Below the pieces are notes generated by a model. It was not told where the DNA came from and searched no databases. It saw only the letters and a program-made list of their open reading frames with translations. This document shows positions 40,340 to 49,009 of a stretch of DNA of 50,966 nucleotides, piece after piece (position 1 is the first letter of the stretch; every line of letters starts with the position of its first letter). A program made the translations under genes and the position numbers. Source of the DNA: Phycisphaerales bacterium (GTDB lineage: Bacteria > Planctomycetota > Phycisphaerae > Phycisphaerales > SM1A02). The stretch spans positions 1 through 50,966 of the forward strand of contig RECV01000155.1 of the NCBI GenBank assembly GCA_007693845.1, read 5' to 3'.

Positions 40340-42148
40340 GTGCCCATTCGCAATTTTTCCATCATCGCCCATATCGACCACGGGAAGAGTACCCTGGCCG
40401 ATCGATTGCTTCAGGCCACAAAGGCCGTGGCTGACCGTGACTCACGCGAACAGCTTCTGGACGCGATGGATCTGGAACGCGAGCGCGGCATCACGATCAA
40501 GGCCTCGGCCGTCACCGTCTACCACGAGTGTGATGGGGAGCGGTACCAGCTCAATTTCATCGATACGCCGGGGCACGTGGATTTTGCCTACGAAGTCAGC
40601 CGCGCGTTGACCGCGTGCGAGGGTGCGTTGCTGGTGGTGGATTCCACCCAGGGGGTTGAGGCACAAACAGTTGCCAACGCGTATCTTGCGGTTGAGAACA
40701 ACCTTGAACTGATTCCGGTGGTCAACAAAATCGATCTGCCCGCGGCCGATCCGGAGCGGGTCGCCATGGAAATCGAAAGCGTGCTCGGCCTGCCCGCGGA
40801 AGACTGCATCTACTGTTCCGCTAAGACCGGAGAGGGCGTGGTTGAACTGCTCGACGCCATCTGCAGGATACTTCCCCCGCCGCGTGAACCGGTGACCGAC
40901 AAAACCCGTGCGCTGATTTTCGACAGCCACTACGACGATTACCGTGGCGTCATTGTTTACTTCCGTCTCTTTGACGGATCACTCAAGGTCGGCGACAAGA
41001 TTCGCATGATGGGCACCGGGCGCACCTTCACCATCAGCGAAATGGGGCGGTACACACCGACGCCGACCAAGGTCAATTCACTCGGTCCGGCGGAAGTCGG
41101 CTACCTCATCGCTTCGATCAAGACGCTCGAAGATGTCCGCGTCGGCGACACGATCACCCTGGAAAGGGATCAGGCCGATGAACCGCTGCCCGGGTACAAG
41201 GAACCGCAGCAGATGGTCTTCTGTGATTTCTATCCGGCCACGGTGACAGCAGACACGGGCAAGCGCGGCGACTACGAAGATCTCCGCGATGCGATCGAGC
41301 GCCTGCACATCAACGATGCCAGTTTCACCTACGAACCGCAGCACTCCGATGCGCTCGGTTTCGGCTTCCGCTGCGGTTTCCTCGGCCTCTTGCACATGGA
41401 CATCGTGCAGGAACGTCTGGAGCGCGAGGGCGGGCTTGAAATCGTTCAGACCGCGCCGACCGTCAGTTATCAGGTCGAGATGTCTGACGGTTCAATGCTT
41501 GAGATCCACAACCCCAGTGATCTGCCCGACCTGTCGAAGATCAAGGCCATTCACGAGCCGATCGTGAAGGTCGAGGTGATCTGTCCGAACGAGAACATCG
41601 GCGATCTGATGAAACTCTGTGATGCTCGCCGCGGGGTGTACAAGGGGCAGCGCTACGTTTCCGACACGCGTCAGATTCTGGACTACGAACTGCCGCTGGC
41701 GGAAATCATCTACGACTTCTACGACAAGCTGAAGTCCATGACCCGCGGGTACGGCACGATGGACTACGAAGTCATCGGCTACCGCCCGGATCGTCTCTCC
41801 AAGGTCAGCATTCTCATCAATGGCCAGCCGGTGGAAGCGCTTTCGCTGATCTGTCACCGTGATTACGCCGAACAACGCAGCCGCATTATTCTCAAGAAGC
41901 TCAAGGAGCAGATCGATCGGCACCAGTTCGAGATTCCGCTCCAGGCCGCGATCGGCGGGAAGGTCATTGCCCGAGAATCGATCAAAGCCGTGCGCAAGAA
42001 CGTCACCGCGAAATGTTACGGCGGTGATATCACGCGAAAACGCAAGCTGCTGGAAAAGCAGAAAGAAGGCAAAAAGCGCATGAAGAGTGTCGGCAACGTG
42101 AACATTCCGCAGGAAGCGTTCATGGCTGTCCTCGACCAGGGGGAGTAA
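40340..42148 (+). CDS. lepA: Elongation factor 4 (LepA), ribosome back-translocase GTPase
   Basis: A 602-residue protein of the usual length. G1 is AHIDHGKST, G2 is RGITIK, G3 is DTPGHVD, G4 is NKIDLP. The LepA-specific C-terminal domain (GGKVIARESIKAVRKNVTAK, GDITRKRKLLEKQKEGKKRM) is present. LepA acts on stalled or assembling ribosomes. The start is GTG at 40340 (VPIRNFSIIAH). It is the first plus-strand gene after the long minus-strand block and is followed 55 bp on by a truncated haemoglobin gene. Confidence 0.98.
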   Translation: MPIRNFSIIAHIDHGKSTLADRLLQATKAVADRDSREQLLDAMDLERERGITIKASAVTVYHECDGERYQLNFIDTPGHVDFAYEVSRALTACEGALLVVDSTQGVEAQTVANAYLAVENNLELIPVVNKIDLPAADPERVAMEIESVLGLPAEDCIYCSAKTGEGVVELLDAICRILPPPREPVTDKTRALIFDSHYDDYRGVIVYFRLFDGSLKVGDKIRMMGTGRTFTISEMGRYTPTPTKVNSLGPAEVGYLIASIKTLEDVRVGDTITLERDQADEPLPGYKEPQQMVFCDFYPATVTADTGKRGDYEDLRDAIERLHINDASFTYEPQHSDALGFGFRCGFLGLLHMDIVQERLEREGGLEIVQTAPTVSYQVEMSDGSMLEIHNPSDLPDLSKIKAIHEPIVKVEVICPNENIGDLMKLCDARRGVYKGQRYVSDTRQILDYELPLAEIIYDFYDKLKSMTRGYGTMDYEVIGYRPDRLSKVSILINGQPVEALSLICHRDYAEQRSRIILKKLKEQIDRHQFEIPLQAAIGGKVIARESIKAVRKNVTAKCYGGDITRKRKLLEKQKEGKKRMKSVGNVNIPQEAFMAVLDQGE

Positions 42149-42203
42149 CACGCTTTTCTGTCAGTTCCGCTTGCAACCGACCTTCCGGTTCATGCTTTGA
42201 GTT

Positions 42204-42599
42204 ATGTCGCAACCCTTCGGCCCCGACAACACGCCATACGAAGCCATCGGGGGTGATGCGGAAGTGCGCGCGCTTGTCGACACGTTCTACGACCACATGG
42301 ATCAGGATCCGCAATTCAAGATCATCCGCGAATTGCATCCGGATGATCTGGATGAGTCGCGTGATAAACTCTACGAGTTTCTCTGCGGCTGGCTGGGCGG
42401 GCCGCAGCACTACATCCAGAAGCGGGGGCACCCGCGCCTGCGGATGCGCCACGCACCGTTTCCTATCGGCGAGCGGGAGCGGGATCAGTGGCTCGAGTGC
42501 ATGGGTCGCGCGATGGATGATCGTGGAATCGAAGGCGACCTGCGCAGCTTCTTGAATCAGCGATTTGCGCAGGTCGCGGACTTCATGCGCAACCAGTGA
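42204..42599 (+). CDS. Group II truncated haemoglobin
   Basis: A 131-residue haem protein of the two-over-two globin fold. The block GHPRLRMRHAPFPIG is diagnostic of group II (TrHbO-like); the His in RMRH is the proximal haem ligand. YEAIGG at the start and QWLECMGRAMDD (with the conserved Trp of helix G) also fit. Such proteins bind O2, NO or peroxide and protect against nitrosative or oxidative stress. It is probably co-transcribed with lepA. A start ATG at 42204 is supported by the conserved N-terminus. Confidence 0.93.
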   Translation: MSQPFGPDNTPYEAIGGDAEVRALVDTFYDHMDQDPQFKIIRELHPDDLDESRDKLYEFLCGWLGGPQHYIQKRGHPRLRMRHAPFPIGERERDQWLECMGRAMDDRGIEGDLRSFLNQRFAQVADFMRNQ

Positions 42600-42610
42600 C
42601 CAGATTGACC

Positions 42611-42651
42611 AAAAAGAAGAAAGCCGCGCCTCCGCACGGGGCGGAAACGCG
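42611..42651 (-). terminator. Terminator of the dockerin-like gene
   Basis: On the minus strand CGCG and TCCGC pair with GCGGA and CGCG across a small internal loop (42651-42625), followed by a T-rich tail CTTTCTTCTTTTT (42623-42611). It lies 63 bp after the stop at 42714, between two convergent genes. Confidence 0.65.
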
Positions 42652-42713
42652 ACTGGTGTGGGGGGGCAGGGAATTGAGTCGAGAGCAGACCGGACCGTCC
42701 CGGCAAGGTGCGA

Positions 42714-43550
42714 TCAGCCCCAGTTCTCGAGGAGTACCAGAAGATCTAAGACGTTGACGGTACCGTCCTCATTGAGGTCGGCGGGGCAGTTGCCGCGGTT
42801 CGGGCACGCGCCCCAGTTCTCAAGGAGGATCAGCAGGTCAAGGACGTTGACCACGCCGTCGCCATTCAGATCGCCCACCGGCCCGGTGTCGGGGAGCGTG
42901 ACGTCGATCCGGATGTTGTCGATGCGGATATCGAAGTCGGTGAAGCCGTAGACGAAGCCCGGCTCAAGCGTTGTAAATGCCATTTCCTGAACATTGGCCA
43001 GAACATCGGCAAAGCTAACGCCTTCAGGCAGAATCGGCTCGGCGAACGGGGTTTCATCACCGTAGCCGCCCCATCCCTCAGGCAGTTCCTCCGAAGAGGG
43101 GTTGAACGTCACTTCATAGCTGGCCCAGTTCGGGCCGGCCTGGAGCGTCGTCATCTTGTACCAGACCGACGTCCACGGGTAGTTCCCTTGCGCCAGATCG
43201 AAGCTGCGCAGATCAAGAATCAGATTTCGTGTGACGGGGCTGCCGAAGAACCAGATTCCCTCAACCTTGACGTCAACGCCGATCGTTACGGATTCGTATT
43301 GGGTCAGATCGCCGAGGAAGTTCTGGTTCGTATTCGTCCACCAGTACACGCCGAAGTTGTTGAAGACGGTATGGATGTGCGCGCCGGGGTTGCCACCGGT
43401 TTGCACCAGTTGCGAAGATCCGCCGGGACCTTGAATGCCGTTCCAACCTTCCAACCCGTCATCAAAAGTGATCACGGTACTTTCAGTATCGGCCAGAGCC
43501 GTCGCGGTCATGGCGCCGGCCAGGCAAACGGTAATGAGTCTCTTCTTCAT
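42714..43550 (-). CDS. Secreted protein with two C-terminal dockerin/EF-hand-like repeats
   Basis: A 278-residue exported protein. Residues 1-20 are a signal peptide (MKKRLITVCLAGAMTATALA). Residues ~22-215 look like a jelly-roll carbohydrate-binding or concanavalin-type domain (VITFDDGLEGWNGI, SVTIGVDVKVEGIWFFG, FDIRIDNIRIDV). Residues 226-247 and 257-278 are two near-identical calcium-binding repeats, DLNGDGVVNVLDLLILL and DLNEDGTVNVLDLLVLL, each ending ENWG. Repeats of this kind are very common at the C-termini of Phycisphaerae secreted proteins. ATG 43550 is preceded by GAGAGG; the frame runs open to 43655 without a signal. A strong promoter with an operator-like palindrome lies upstream. 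Confidence 0.87.
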   Translation of the reverse strand: MKKRLITVCLAGAMTATALADTESTVITFDDGLEGWNGIQGPGGSSQLVQTGGNPGAHIHTVFNNFGVYWWTNTNQNFLGDLTQYESVTIGVDVKVEGIWFFGSPVTRNLILDLRSFDLAQGNYPWTSVWYKMTTLQAGPNWASYEVTFNPSSEELPEGWGGYGDETPFAEPILPEGVSFADVLANVQEMAFTTLEPGFVYGFTDFDIRIDNIRIDVTLPDTGPVGDLNGDGVVNVLDLLILLENWGACPNRGNCPADLNEDGTVNVLDLLVLLENWG

Positions 43551-43630
43551 GGTGTCAAACCTCTCGAGTAAATTGAAGTTTCTTTCCGATTTCCGCGGCT
43601 GCGGGTGGCGTGGCGGGAAATATGTTCTAA

Positions 43631-43671
43631 ACTGTTCGGAACAGTATGAGCACACTTTCGGACCTTGTCAA
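43631..43671 (-). promoter_or_regulatory. Promoter of the dockerin-like gene with operator-like palindrome
   Basis: On the minus strand TTGACA (43671-43666) and CATACT (43648-43643) are separated by 17 bp, a perfect -35 box. A 15-nt palindrome, ACTGTTC-C-GAACAGT (43645-43631), covers the end of the -10 box and the expected start site near 43636. A second GAACA half-site follows 10 bp on. This placement is typical of a repressor site. Which regulator binds is unknown. Confidence 0.6.
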
Positions 43672-43811
43672 ACGAATGGTGAAAAAAATTGAGTCAGCCC
43701 CGCGAAAGTGATCAGAATCGATCCGGTGCCGTGACCCACGGAGCGGAAGGCCGGTTCTTGGGCGAGGTGCCGCGGACGTCGGATCTCGCCCCGCCGCCCG
43801 TCGTCACTATC

Positions 43812-45119
43812 ATGCCCGGTGCCATGACATCGATGACGGGAATGAATCGAGCCGAGCCGTTGACGGAAGGGGAAGCGCAGTCGGCGGACCGGGTGGCGCG
43901 TCGGATTCATGAGCAGATGCGGAGCTTCCTCGGCGCATTGCCGATGGAGGCGCGTAATGCGAGCGGACTGGCTCGATTTCTTAATGTCGATCGAACCACA
44001 TGCCAACGGCTGGTCTTCACCGCCAGTCGCCCGTATCCCGGCCTGGAACTGATTGATCGACTGCCCGGCGTGCGCGGCCTGCGTCAACTGATCGAAGCCG
44101 CCGGTCGAAATGAAGCCGTCAGCGAAGATCAAATCGCGCCCCTCGAGGCCGCGGTCGATCGTTTCGAGCAGGCCTTGCGGTCACTGGCCGGCAGCCAGTC
44201 AGCACTCGTCCGGCGCATCAATGCGGGGGCAGTTGCGGCGGGCCACGAATCACCACCGGTACGGGCGGGTGAGACCGGCAGTGCGCGGCAGCGCCTCTTT
44301 GAGGTGGCAGCCGAACTCACCGGTCGCTATTCCGAGACCTGGGTGGCGGTTTACGCCTACTTTCCGACGCAAGGCAACGGGGGCGACCCGGACCAGACCG
44401 TCACGGTGGCGCGAGCGCACGGTTTGATCGGTCACCTTGCGCGGCCGGATGCGGTGCCGCTCACCTTCCACAACTTCACCAGCAAGCGGATGCAGGATGG
44501 CGAACTGGCTGAGGCGGATCAGCAATCGTTCCGCAGTCTGAACGACGGCCGCTCGTCCGGCAAAACGCCGGATGCGGTGTTGACGCCGTTTACCACCGAC
44601 CCGCCGCCCATCGTGAGTTCCGGGCAGCCGGGCGAGTATCTGGTTCAGGCGATTGACACGGACCCTCGTTCCGGCAATGAGCCGATCGATCTCATGCTGG
44701 GGACACGGAGCACGATGCCTCATCCCGGCTCACAGCCGCCGGGCATCGAGGAAGTTTGGGCCATGATCAACTTCCCGGTTCGCCGCATGGTGTTCGACGT
44801 CTACATGCACCGCGATCTCGCGCGGGAATGCATCCCGGCGCTTGATCTGCATCTGTGGCGGCCGGACTTCGCGGCCCACGTCGGTGATCGTTGGCAGACC
44901 CGCTTCGCTGATGCGCCCCGGTTGGAACTGCTCGGCCAGGGCATCGACCGCGCCGCCACGGCGGCGTACGAGCGTCACGAAGATTTGACGCGGTTCCTCT
45001 TCCAGCGGCTGGAGCGTGAACCGGGACGGTTCATCGGGTACCGCTGCTACGTTGAGTATCCGATCTGGCGGACCGGGTACTGCATGAGCTTTGACTTCAA
45101 TGCCGAGGCAGAGTCGTAA
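43812..45119 (+). CDS. Unknown protein with an HTH-like segment
   Basis: A 435-residue soluble protein I do not recognise. A helix-turn-helix-like segment (ASGLARFLNVDRTTCQRLVF) lies near residue 50 from this start. It is followed by a helical region and a large mixed domain (residues ~160-435) with no familiar catalytic motif. It is Arg/Asp-rich and has no signal peptide. The start is uncertain: ATG 43812 is used; a TTG at 43689 would add 41 residues. A TATCAT hexamer (43808-43813) 10 nt before ATG 43824 suggests a leaderless start there. The gene is divergent from the dockerin-like gene, so it could regulate it, but this is only a guess from position. Confidence 0.65.
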   Translation: MPGAMTSMTGMNRAEPLTEGEAQSADRVARRIHEQMRSFLGALPMEARNASGLARFLNVDRTTCQRLVFTASRPYPGLELIDRLPGVRGLRQLIEAAGRNEAVSEDQIAPLEAAVDRFEQALRSLAGSQSALVRRINAGAVAAGHESPPVRAGETGSARQRLFEVAAELTGRYSETWVAVYAYFPTQGNGGDPDQTVTVARAHGLIGHLARPDAVPLTFHNFTSKRMQDGELAEADQQSFRSLNDGRSSGKTPDAVLTPFTTDPPPIVSSGQPGEYLVQAIDTDPRSGNEPIDLMLGTRSTMPHPGSQPPGIEEVWAMINFPVRRMVFDVYMHRDLARECIPALDLHLWRPDFAAHVGDRWQTRFADAPRLELLGQGIDRAATAAYERHEDLTRFLFQRLEREPGRFIGYRCYVEYPIWRTGYCMSFDFNAEAES

Positions 45120-45145
45120 GCGGTCAGTTTGCGATGACCCTTCTG

Positions 45146-46345
45146 CTACGCCGCGTTCAATTCCGCTTCCGTCGGCAGATCAAAGTTGGCATCGGCCACG
45201 TCCACGCCGCCCTCTTCGACGATGTGAAGACCGGTTTCCACCTCCAGATCGATCTGGCGGGACGGGTTGCTCGGTTCGGTGGCCCACGAATCACGTTCCG
45301 CATCGATGACCGAGACCATGGGCCGGCACGGCGCATCCTGGTTCCAGCCGGTGACAACGGCGGTTTCGCCCGAACTCAGGCGCACCATCGTGCCCGGTGC
45401 GTAGGCGGGAATTGCGCGCGGCAGCGCGGCCAGCACGACCGGATCGAATCGGGGGGCGAAGGGGCCGAACAGGAGATCACGCATGACGCGGACTCTCGGC
45501 ACGATGCCGTTCTCGGTGCCGTGCCGCATGCGGTCGTAGTGATTGGCCAGCGCGACGATGCGGGCGAAGACATGAATCTCATGGCCGGAGAGCGCGCGGC
45601 GTGAGCCGTCTTCACGTTCTTCATCGGGAAATCCGCTGCCGTCAAAATACTGATGGTGCTGCGCAATCACACCGGCGGCGGCGGGTCGGATCGTTCCGCT
45701 CAACATGCGGTAGCCGAGCGTGACATGCGACCGCCACACGGGATCATCTTCATCGCCATCGTCGAGGAAGCGCGTCTTCGTTTCCGGCGCGACCTTCATC
45801 ATGCCGATGTCGTGCACCAGGGCGCCGAGGCCGAGGCCGATCAGATTCCGGGCATCGTTGGGTGACAGGCGCTTCCGCTGCATCAGCAGATAATCCCGAA
45901 GCTTGATGCCGAGCACGATGCTGAGGAAGCAGACTTCCGCCGCGTGACGAAGTTCACAACGCCTCGTCCCGCCGAGTTCGAGGATCAGGGTTCCCGCGGT
46001 CTGGTCGAGCGCGATTTCTTCGATCAGATCACGGATGGTGTGTTGATAGGGCGTGAAATCGAGACGCGTCGTATTCTTGCGTTGCGCTTGTTCGAGAAGG
46101 CCGGCCATGTGCTGCACAAGCTGGCCGCGCCGCTGCATGATCGCGGGGGAGACGTACCGGGCGATTTCCTCGGTCCCCGGATATTCGATCCAGCATTCGT
46201 GGACTTCGAGCTCCTGGAGTTTTCGGACCAACGAGTCATTGAGTTCGAAGCCCACATTGAGCAAAACGTTGCCGCGCAGGGGGTGAAGGATCGGCGTGGC
46301 GAGGCGCATGCCGGCTTGTGCGTGCTGGATCGGGACTCGTAGCAT
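45146..46345 (-). CDS. HD-GYP domain phosphodiesterase
   Basis: A 399-residue cytosolic protein. Residues ~1-110 are an N-terminal domain common in this group (AGMRLATPILHP, GTEEIARYVSP). Residues ~120-310 are the HD-GYP domain: HAAEVCFLSIVLG, the HD pair in GALVHDIGMMKV, and HHQYFDGSGFPDE. Here the GYP signature reads GFP, a conservative Tyr-to-Phe change. HD-GYP proteins break down cyclic di-GMP and so affect motility and surface attachment. The C-terminal ~80 residues have a PilZ-free beta region (VRLSSGETAVVTGW). It is divergent from the amidase gene across 339 bp and convergent with the unknown gene. Confidence 0.88.
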   Translation of the reverse strand: MLRVPIQHAQAGMRLATPILHPLRGNVLLNVGFELNDSLVRKLQELEVHECWIEYPGTEEIARYVSPAIMQRRGQLVQHMAGLLEQAQRKNTTRLDFTPYQHTIRDLIEEIALDQTAGTLILELGGTRRCELRHAAEVCFLSIVLGIKLRDYLLMQRKRLSPNDARNLIGLGLGALVHDIGMMKVAPETKTRFLDDGDEDDPVWRSHVTLGYRMLSGTIRPAAAGVIAQHHQYFDGSGFPDEEREDGSRRALSGHEIHVFARIVALANHYDRMRHGTENGIVPRVRVMRDLLFGPFAPRFDPVVLAALPRAIPAYAPGTMVRLSSGETAVVTGWNQDAPCRPMVSVIDAERDSWATEPSNPSRQIDLEVETGLHIVEEGGVDVADANFDLPTEAELNAA

Positions 46346-46684
46346 GGGCGATTCCGGGACAGATCAGGTTCGTGGATCTTGCGTGGGCCGTTCTGGTGTC
46401 CATCGACCGCTCCGAGCCGGAGCTTTGCCCGATCGTTGCAACCGGACCCAATCACGCCCATTGCTCACGCACTCTGGGGAGGATGGAGAAATCGTTTCGT
46501 CTCCAGGCCGGTCCGAAAAGCGTTATGACGATCAAGAAACTGACCGAGAACGGCTGAATGATCCGGGCCTGTTCGGTGGCCCGATTCTTCCGCGCGCTTA
46601 TACTGAAGCCCGGTTGGTCGACCGGACGATACTTGCTGACGAGACAGTCTTTATGGAGTCTCTATCCGAGAGGGTGCCCGTCTG
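46346..46684. other. Gene-poor region between HD-GYP and amidase genes
   Basis: These 339 bp hold no convincing gene. A plus-strand frame (46296-46685) crosses it and overlaps the amidase start by one base, but its composition is not protein-like. TATACT at 46599-46604 is a good -10 hexamer for the amidase gene, about 80 nt before its start, without a clear -35 box. A perfect inverted repeat GCTCCG-AGC-CGGAGC (46409-46423) sits 64-78 bp before the HD-GYP start and could be a protein-binding site. Confidence 0.4.
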
Positions 46685-47524
46685 ATGAGCACGCAGAAGC
46701 CAAACGAAGAAAACCTGCTCCCGGAGTCCGGCCGGATCGACTGTTCTGCGGTCGATCAGACGCCTCAGGGCTCCTCAGCCGACGCCCCGCCGCTCGAATC
46801 TCAGCGTCATCCGCGCCGACTGTTCCTGCTGGCCAGCATGGGCGTTCTGCTTGCCGGATGCGGCGGTTCGAGCCGGACCACGAGCGTTCAGAGTGAGTCC
46901 GTGCCCCGGCCCATCTGGTCAAGCCGTCCGGCCAGTTCGCCGTCATCGAGCGGCCCGATCGAACGCACCCCGGTTCCTTCCACATCGCGCGCGGCCGCAT
47001 CAAGTTCGCCGAGCTACATGCTCGACCGTTCCCGTTGGGCGGGGGGCGGGCCGATTCCATCGCGAATGAACTCGATGACGGATATCCGCTACATCACGGT
47101 GCACCACGACGGCATGTCGCCGTTCTACGAAAGCAGTGAGCGCGCCAGTGCGCAGCGAATCGAATCCATCCGGCGGTATCACAGTGATAGCCAAAACTGG
47201 GGAGACATCGGCTACCACTACGTCATCGATCGATCCGGACGAGTCTGGGAAGGACGGCCGATCGGCTACCAGGGAGCGCACGTGGCCAATCACAATCCCG
47301 GCAATGTCGGCGTGCTGTTGCTAGGGAACTTTGAACGACAAACGCCGTCCGAAGCCCAGCTTGACGCCCTGCGTCAGAACGTCTCATGGTTGATGCGGCA
47401 GTACAACGTACCGACCAACCGAGTGCTCACCCACCTGGAGTGGGACGGCGCGCGCACCGCTTGTCCCGGCCGGTCCTTGCAGGCGTACATGACGCACGTA
47501 CGGCAGCGACACATGCTCGGCTGA
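46685..47524 (+). CDS. Lipoprotein N-acetylmuramoyl-L-alanine amidase (amidase_2/PGRP family)
   Basis: A 279-residue protein. An unusually long polar N-terminus (residues 1-40) precedes a signal segment RRLFLLASMGVLLAGC with lipobox LAGC, Cys59. A Ser/Pro-rich linker (60-115) follows, and then the amidase domain (~125-279). Zinc ligands are visible in ITVHHDG, in LTHLEWDG and in TACPGR; GYHYVIDRSGRVWEGRP is the family core. It cuts the amide between MurNAc and the stem peptide of peptidoglycan. The twin Arg before the hydrophobic stretch could mean Tat export, or the true start may be downstream. Convergent with the UAP-type gene. Confidence 0.9.
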   Translation: MSTQKPNEENLLPESGRIDCSAVDQTPQGSSADAPPLESQRHPRRLFLLASMGVLLAGCGGSSRTTSVQSESVPRPIWSSRPASSPSSSGPIERTPVPSTSRAAASSSPSYMLDRSRWAGGGPIPSRMNSMTDIRYITVHHDGMSPFYESSERASAQRIESIRRYHSDSQNWGDIGYHYVIDRSGRVWEGRPIGYQGAHVANHNPGNVGVLLLGNFERQTPSEAQLDALRQNVSWLMRQYNVPTNRVLTHLEWDGARTACPGRSLQAYMTHVRQRHMLG

Positions 47525-47584
47525 ATCGTGATTCTCCAATGCCGTCTCAATTGACGACTATGCCTTCGGTTTGATCGGCGAACG

Positions 47585-49009
47585 CTAAAACGCCATCTCG
47601 GCATTCGGTTCGATCGCAGTGGGCAGATCGACGTTCTGCAGATCCTGCGGCATCAGCGCGGTCAACGGGCTGATTTCGATCCGCGCCAGCACTTTCCCCT
47701 CATCGTCGCGCGGCACGTCCAGCCCGCACGCGGCCAGCCACCGGGCGTGCCGTTCCGTCTGGATTTCGTGCGAACTCGCTGCCGAGTCCACACCGGTGGC
47801 ATTCTTGATCGGAGCAAACTCCTCCACCCGACTGGTCTCCAGGACGAGTGACTGTTTGGCCAGCGGTAGCGCGTCGAACACGAAGGTTTCGAGTTTGACC
47901 GCGTTCGGTTGATCGGGTTCGACTTGCTCGCCCGTCTCGGGATCGATGTGTGCGACCTTCTTGAGCGCGCGGTGGTAGGGCAGGCCGAAGTGATGCCGGT
48001 CTGCCGTGAGCCGTTCCACGAAAGACACGCCGAAGAGGTGAATGGCGATGTTGCCCGCGATGAAACGCAGCTTGCCCTCATCCGTTGTCTGCTGCGCGAG
48101 ATCTTCCGGCAGGTCGGAGTACTCGACCACGATCGTCTTGCCTTCGCTGCGGCAGAAGACGCCGACTTTTTCTTCGGGGTAGGCCTTCGCGACCATTTTG
48201 CTGGACATCTCGCCGGAGCTTTCCGCCGCGGTCGCGTGCAGGCCGAGGAAGAGCGGGTCAATCACCTTTGCCAGCGGGTTGTCGACCTGGAAGTAACTGA
48301 TGTGTTCGATGCCTCGGGCGGCCATGTCTTCAATCGCGCCGGATTCGCGCAGCGCTTTGATCGACCCGCCGTGCCCATCCGGATTCATGGCGATCTCATG
48401 TTTCGCGCTCAGAAGGATGCGGCCGGTCTCCGCGTCCAGCGAGGGCATCACGCCCTGCGGAAACATGAAAATGTTCTTCCGGTCGAGACCGAAGCAGTTG
48501 TTGTCCAGAAAGAACGCCCGGGTGTCGGCATCGTTGATCGGGCTGGTCATGATGTACCAGGGAATCGTCACCCCGTACTTGTGCTGCGAGGCGAGGATCT
48601 GCTCCGCGAAGATACGGAAGAGGGGTTTTCCCGTCACCGGCGTGGCGGGATAGGTTCCCTTCGGTCCGTTCCAGCCGAGCCGCGTGCCCTGTCCGCCGGC
48701 GACGGTGAACGCCGCCACCTTCCCGTCCCGAAGGAGCTGTCCACCTTCCGCCCGGTACCGGGCCATCTCATCCTCGGGCATGTCTTCGGGAAAGTACGGC
48801 GCAGGTTCGAGTTCGCTCGGCAGGTCGGAACCGTCCGGGTGGTGAATGTGCTGATCGATCAACTCATCGAGGGCTTCGAAGTCGATCTGCTCGATCTGAT
48901 CCAATAGCTGCTGCAACTGATCCGCGTTGAGTTCATCAGCCCAGCTCAGTACGTGCGCCTGGTTGTGTGCTTCGAGACGTGAACGGATTTTCGTCAGCCG
49001 ATCGGGCAT
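47585..49009 (-). CDS. UTP-sugar uridylyltransferase of the eukaryotic-like UAP/UDPGP family
   Basis: A 474-residue enzyme from ATG 49009, preceded by GGAAGAAG. The nucleotide-binding motif AGGQGTRLGWNGPKGTYP, the segment YFQVDNPLAKVIDP and NAVKLETFVFDALPLAK are hallmarks of UDP-N-acetylhexosamine pyrophosphorylases of the eukaryotic UAP/AGX1 type. It should make UDP-GlcNAc, UDP-GalNAc or UDP-glucose from UTP and the sugar 1-phosphate, feeding envelope polymers. This family is unrelated in domain layout to bacterial GlmU. The frame is open to 49276 but the extra residues look non-coding. Specific sugar is not certain. Confidence 0.92.
   Translation of the reverse strand: MPDRLTKIRSRLEAHNQAHVLSWADELNADQLQQLLDQIEQIDFEALDELIDQHIHHPDGSDLPSELEPAPYFPEDMPEDEMARYRAEGGQLLRDGKVAAFTVAGGQGTRLGWNGPKGTYPATPVTGKPLFRIFAEQILASQHKYGVTIPWYIMTSPINDADTRAFFLDNNCFGLDRKNIFMFPQGVMPSLDAETGRILLSAKHEIAMNPDGHGGSIKALRESGAIEDMAARGIEHISYFQVDNPLAKVIDPLFLGLHATAAESSGEMSSKMVAKAYPEEKVGVFCRSEGKTIVVEYSDLPEDLAQQTTDEGKLRFIAGNIAIHLFGVSFVERLTADRHHFGLPYHRALKKVAHIDPETGEQVEPDQPNAVKLETFVFDALPLAKQSLVLETSRVEEFAPIKNATGVDSAASSHEIQTERHARWLAACGLDVPRDDEGKVLARIEISPLTALMPQDLQNVDLPTAIEPNAEMAF

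Noticed and set aside
43621-43645. GTTC repeats as an SOS (LexA) box
   Set aside because: Spacing is GTTC-N6-GTTC, not the N7 of alphaproteobacterial boxes, and the palindrome has the opposite orientation to GAAC-N4-GTTC boxes; no SOS gene is adjacent.
46296-46685. 129-residue plus-strand frame overlapping the amidase start by one base
   Set aside because: The one-base overlap looks like coupling, but the frame overlaps the divergent HD-GYP gene start and has no protein-like pattern.
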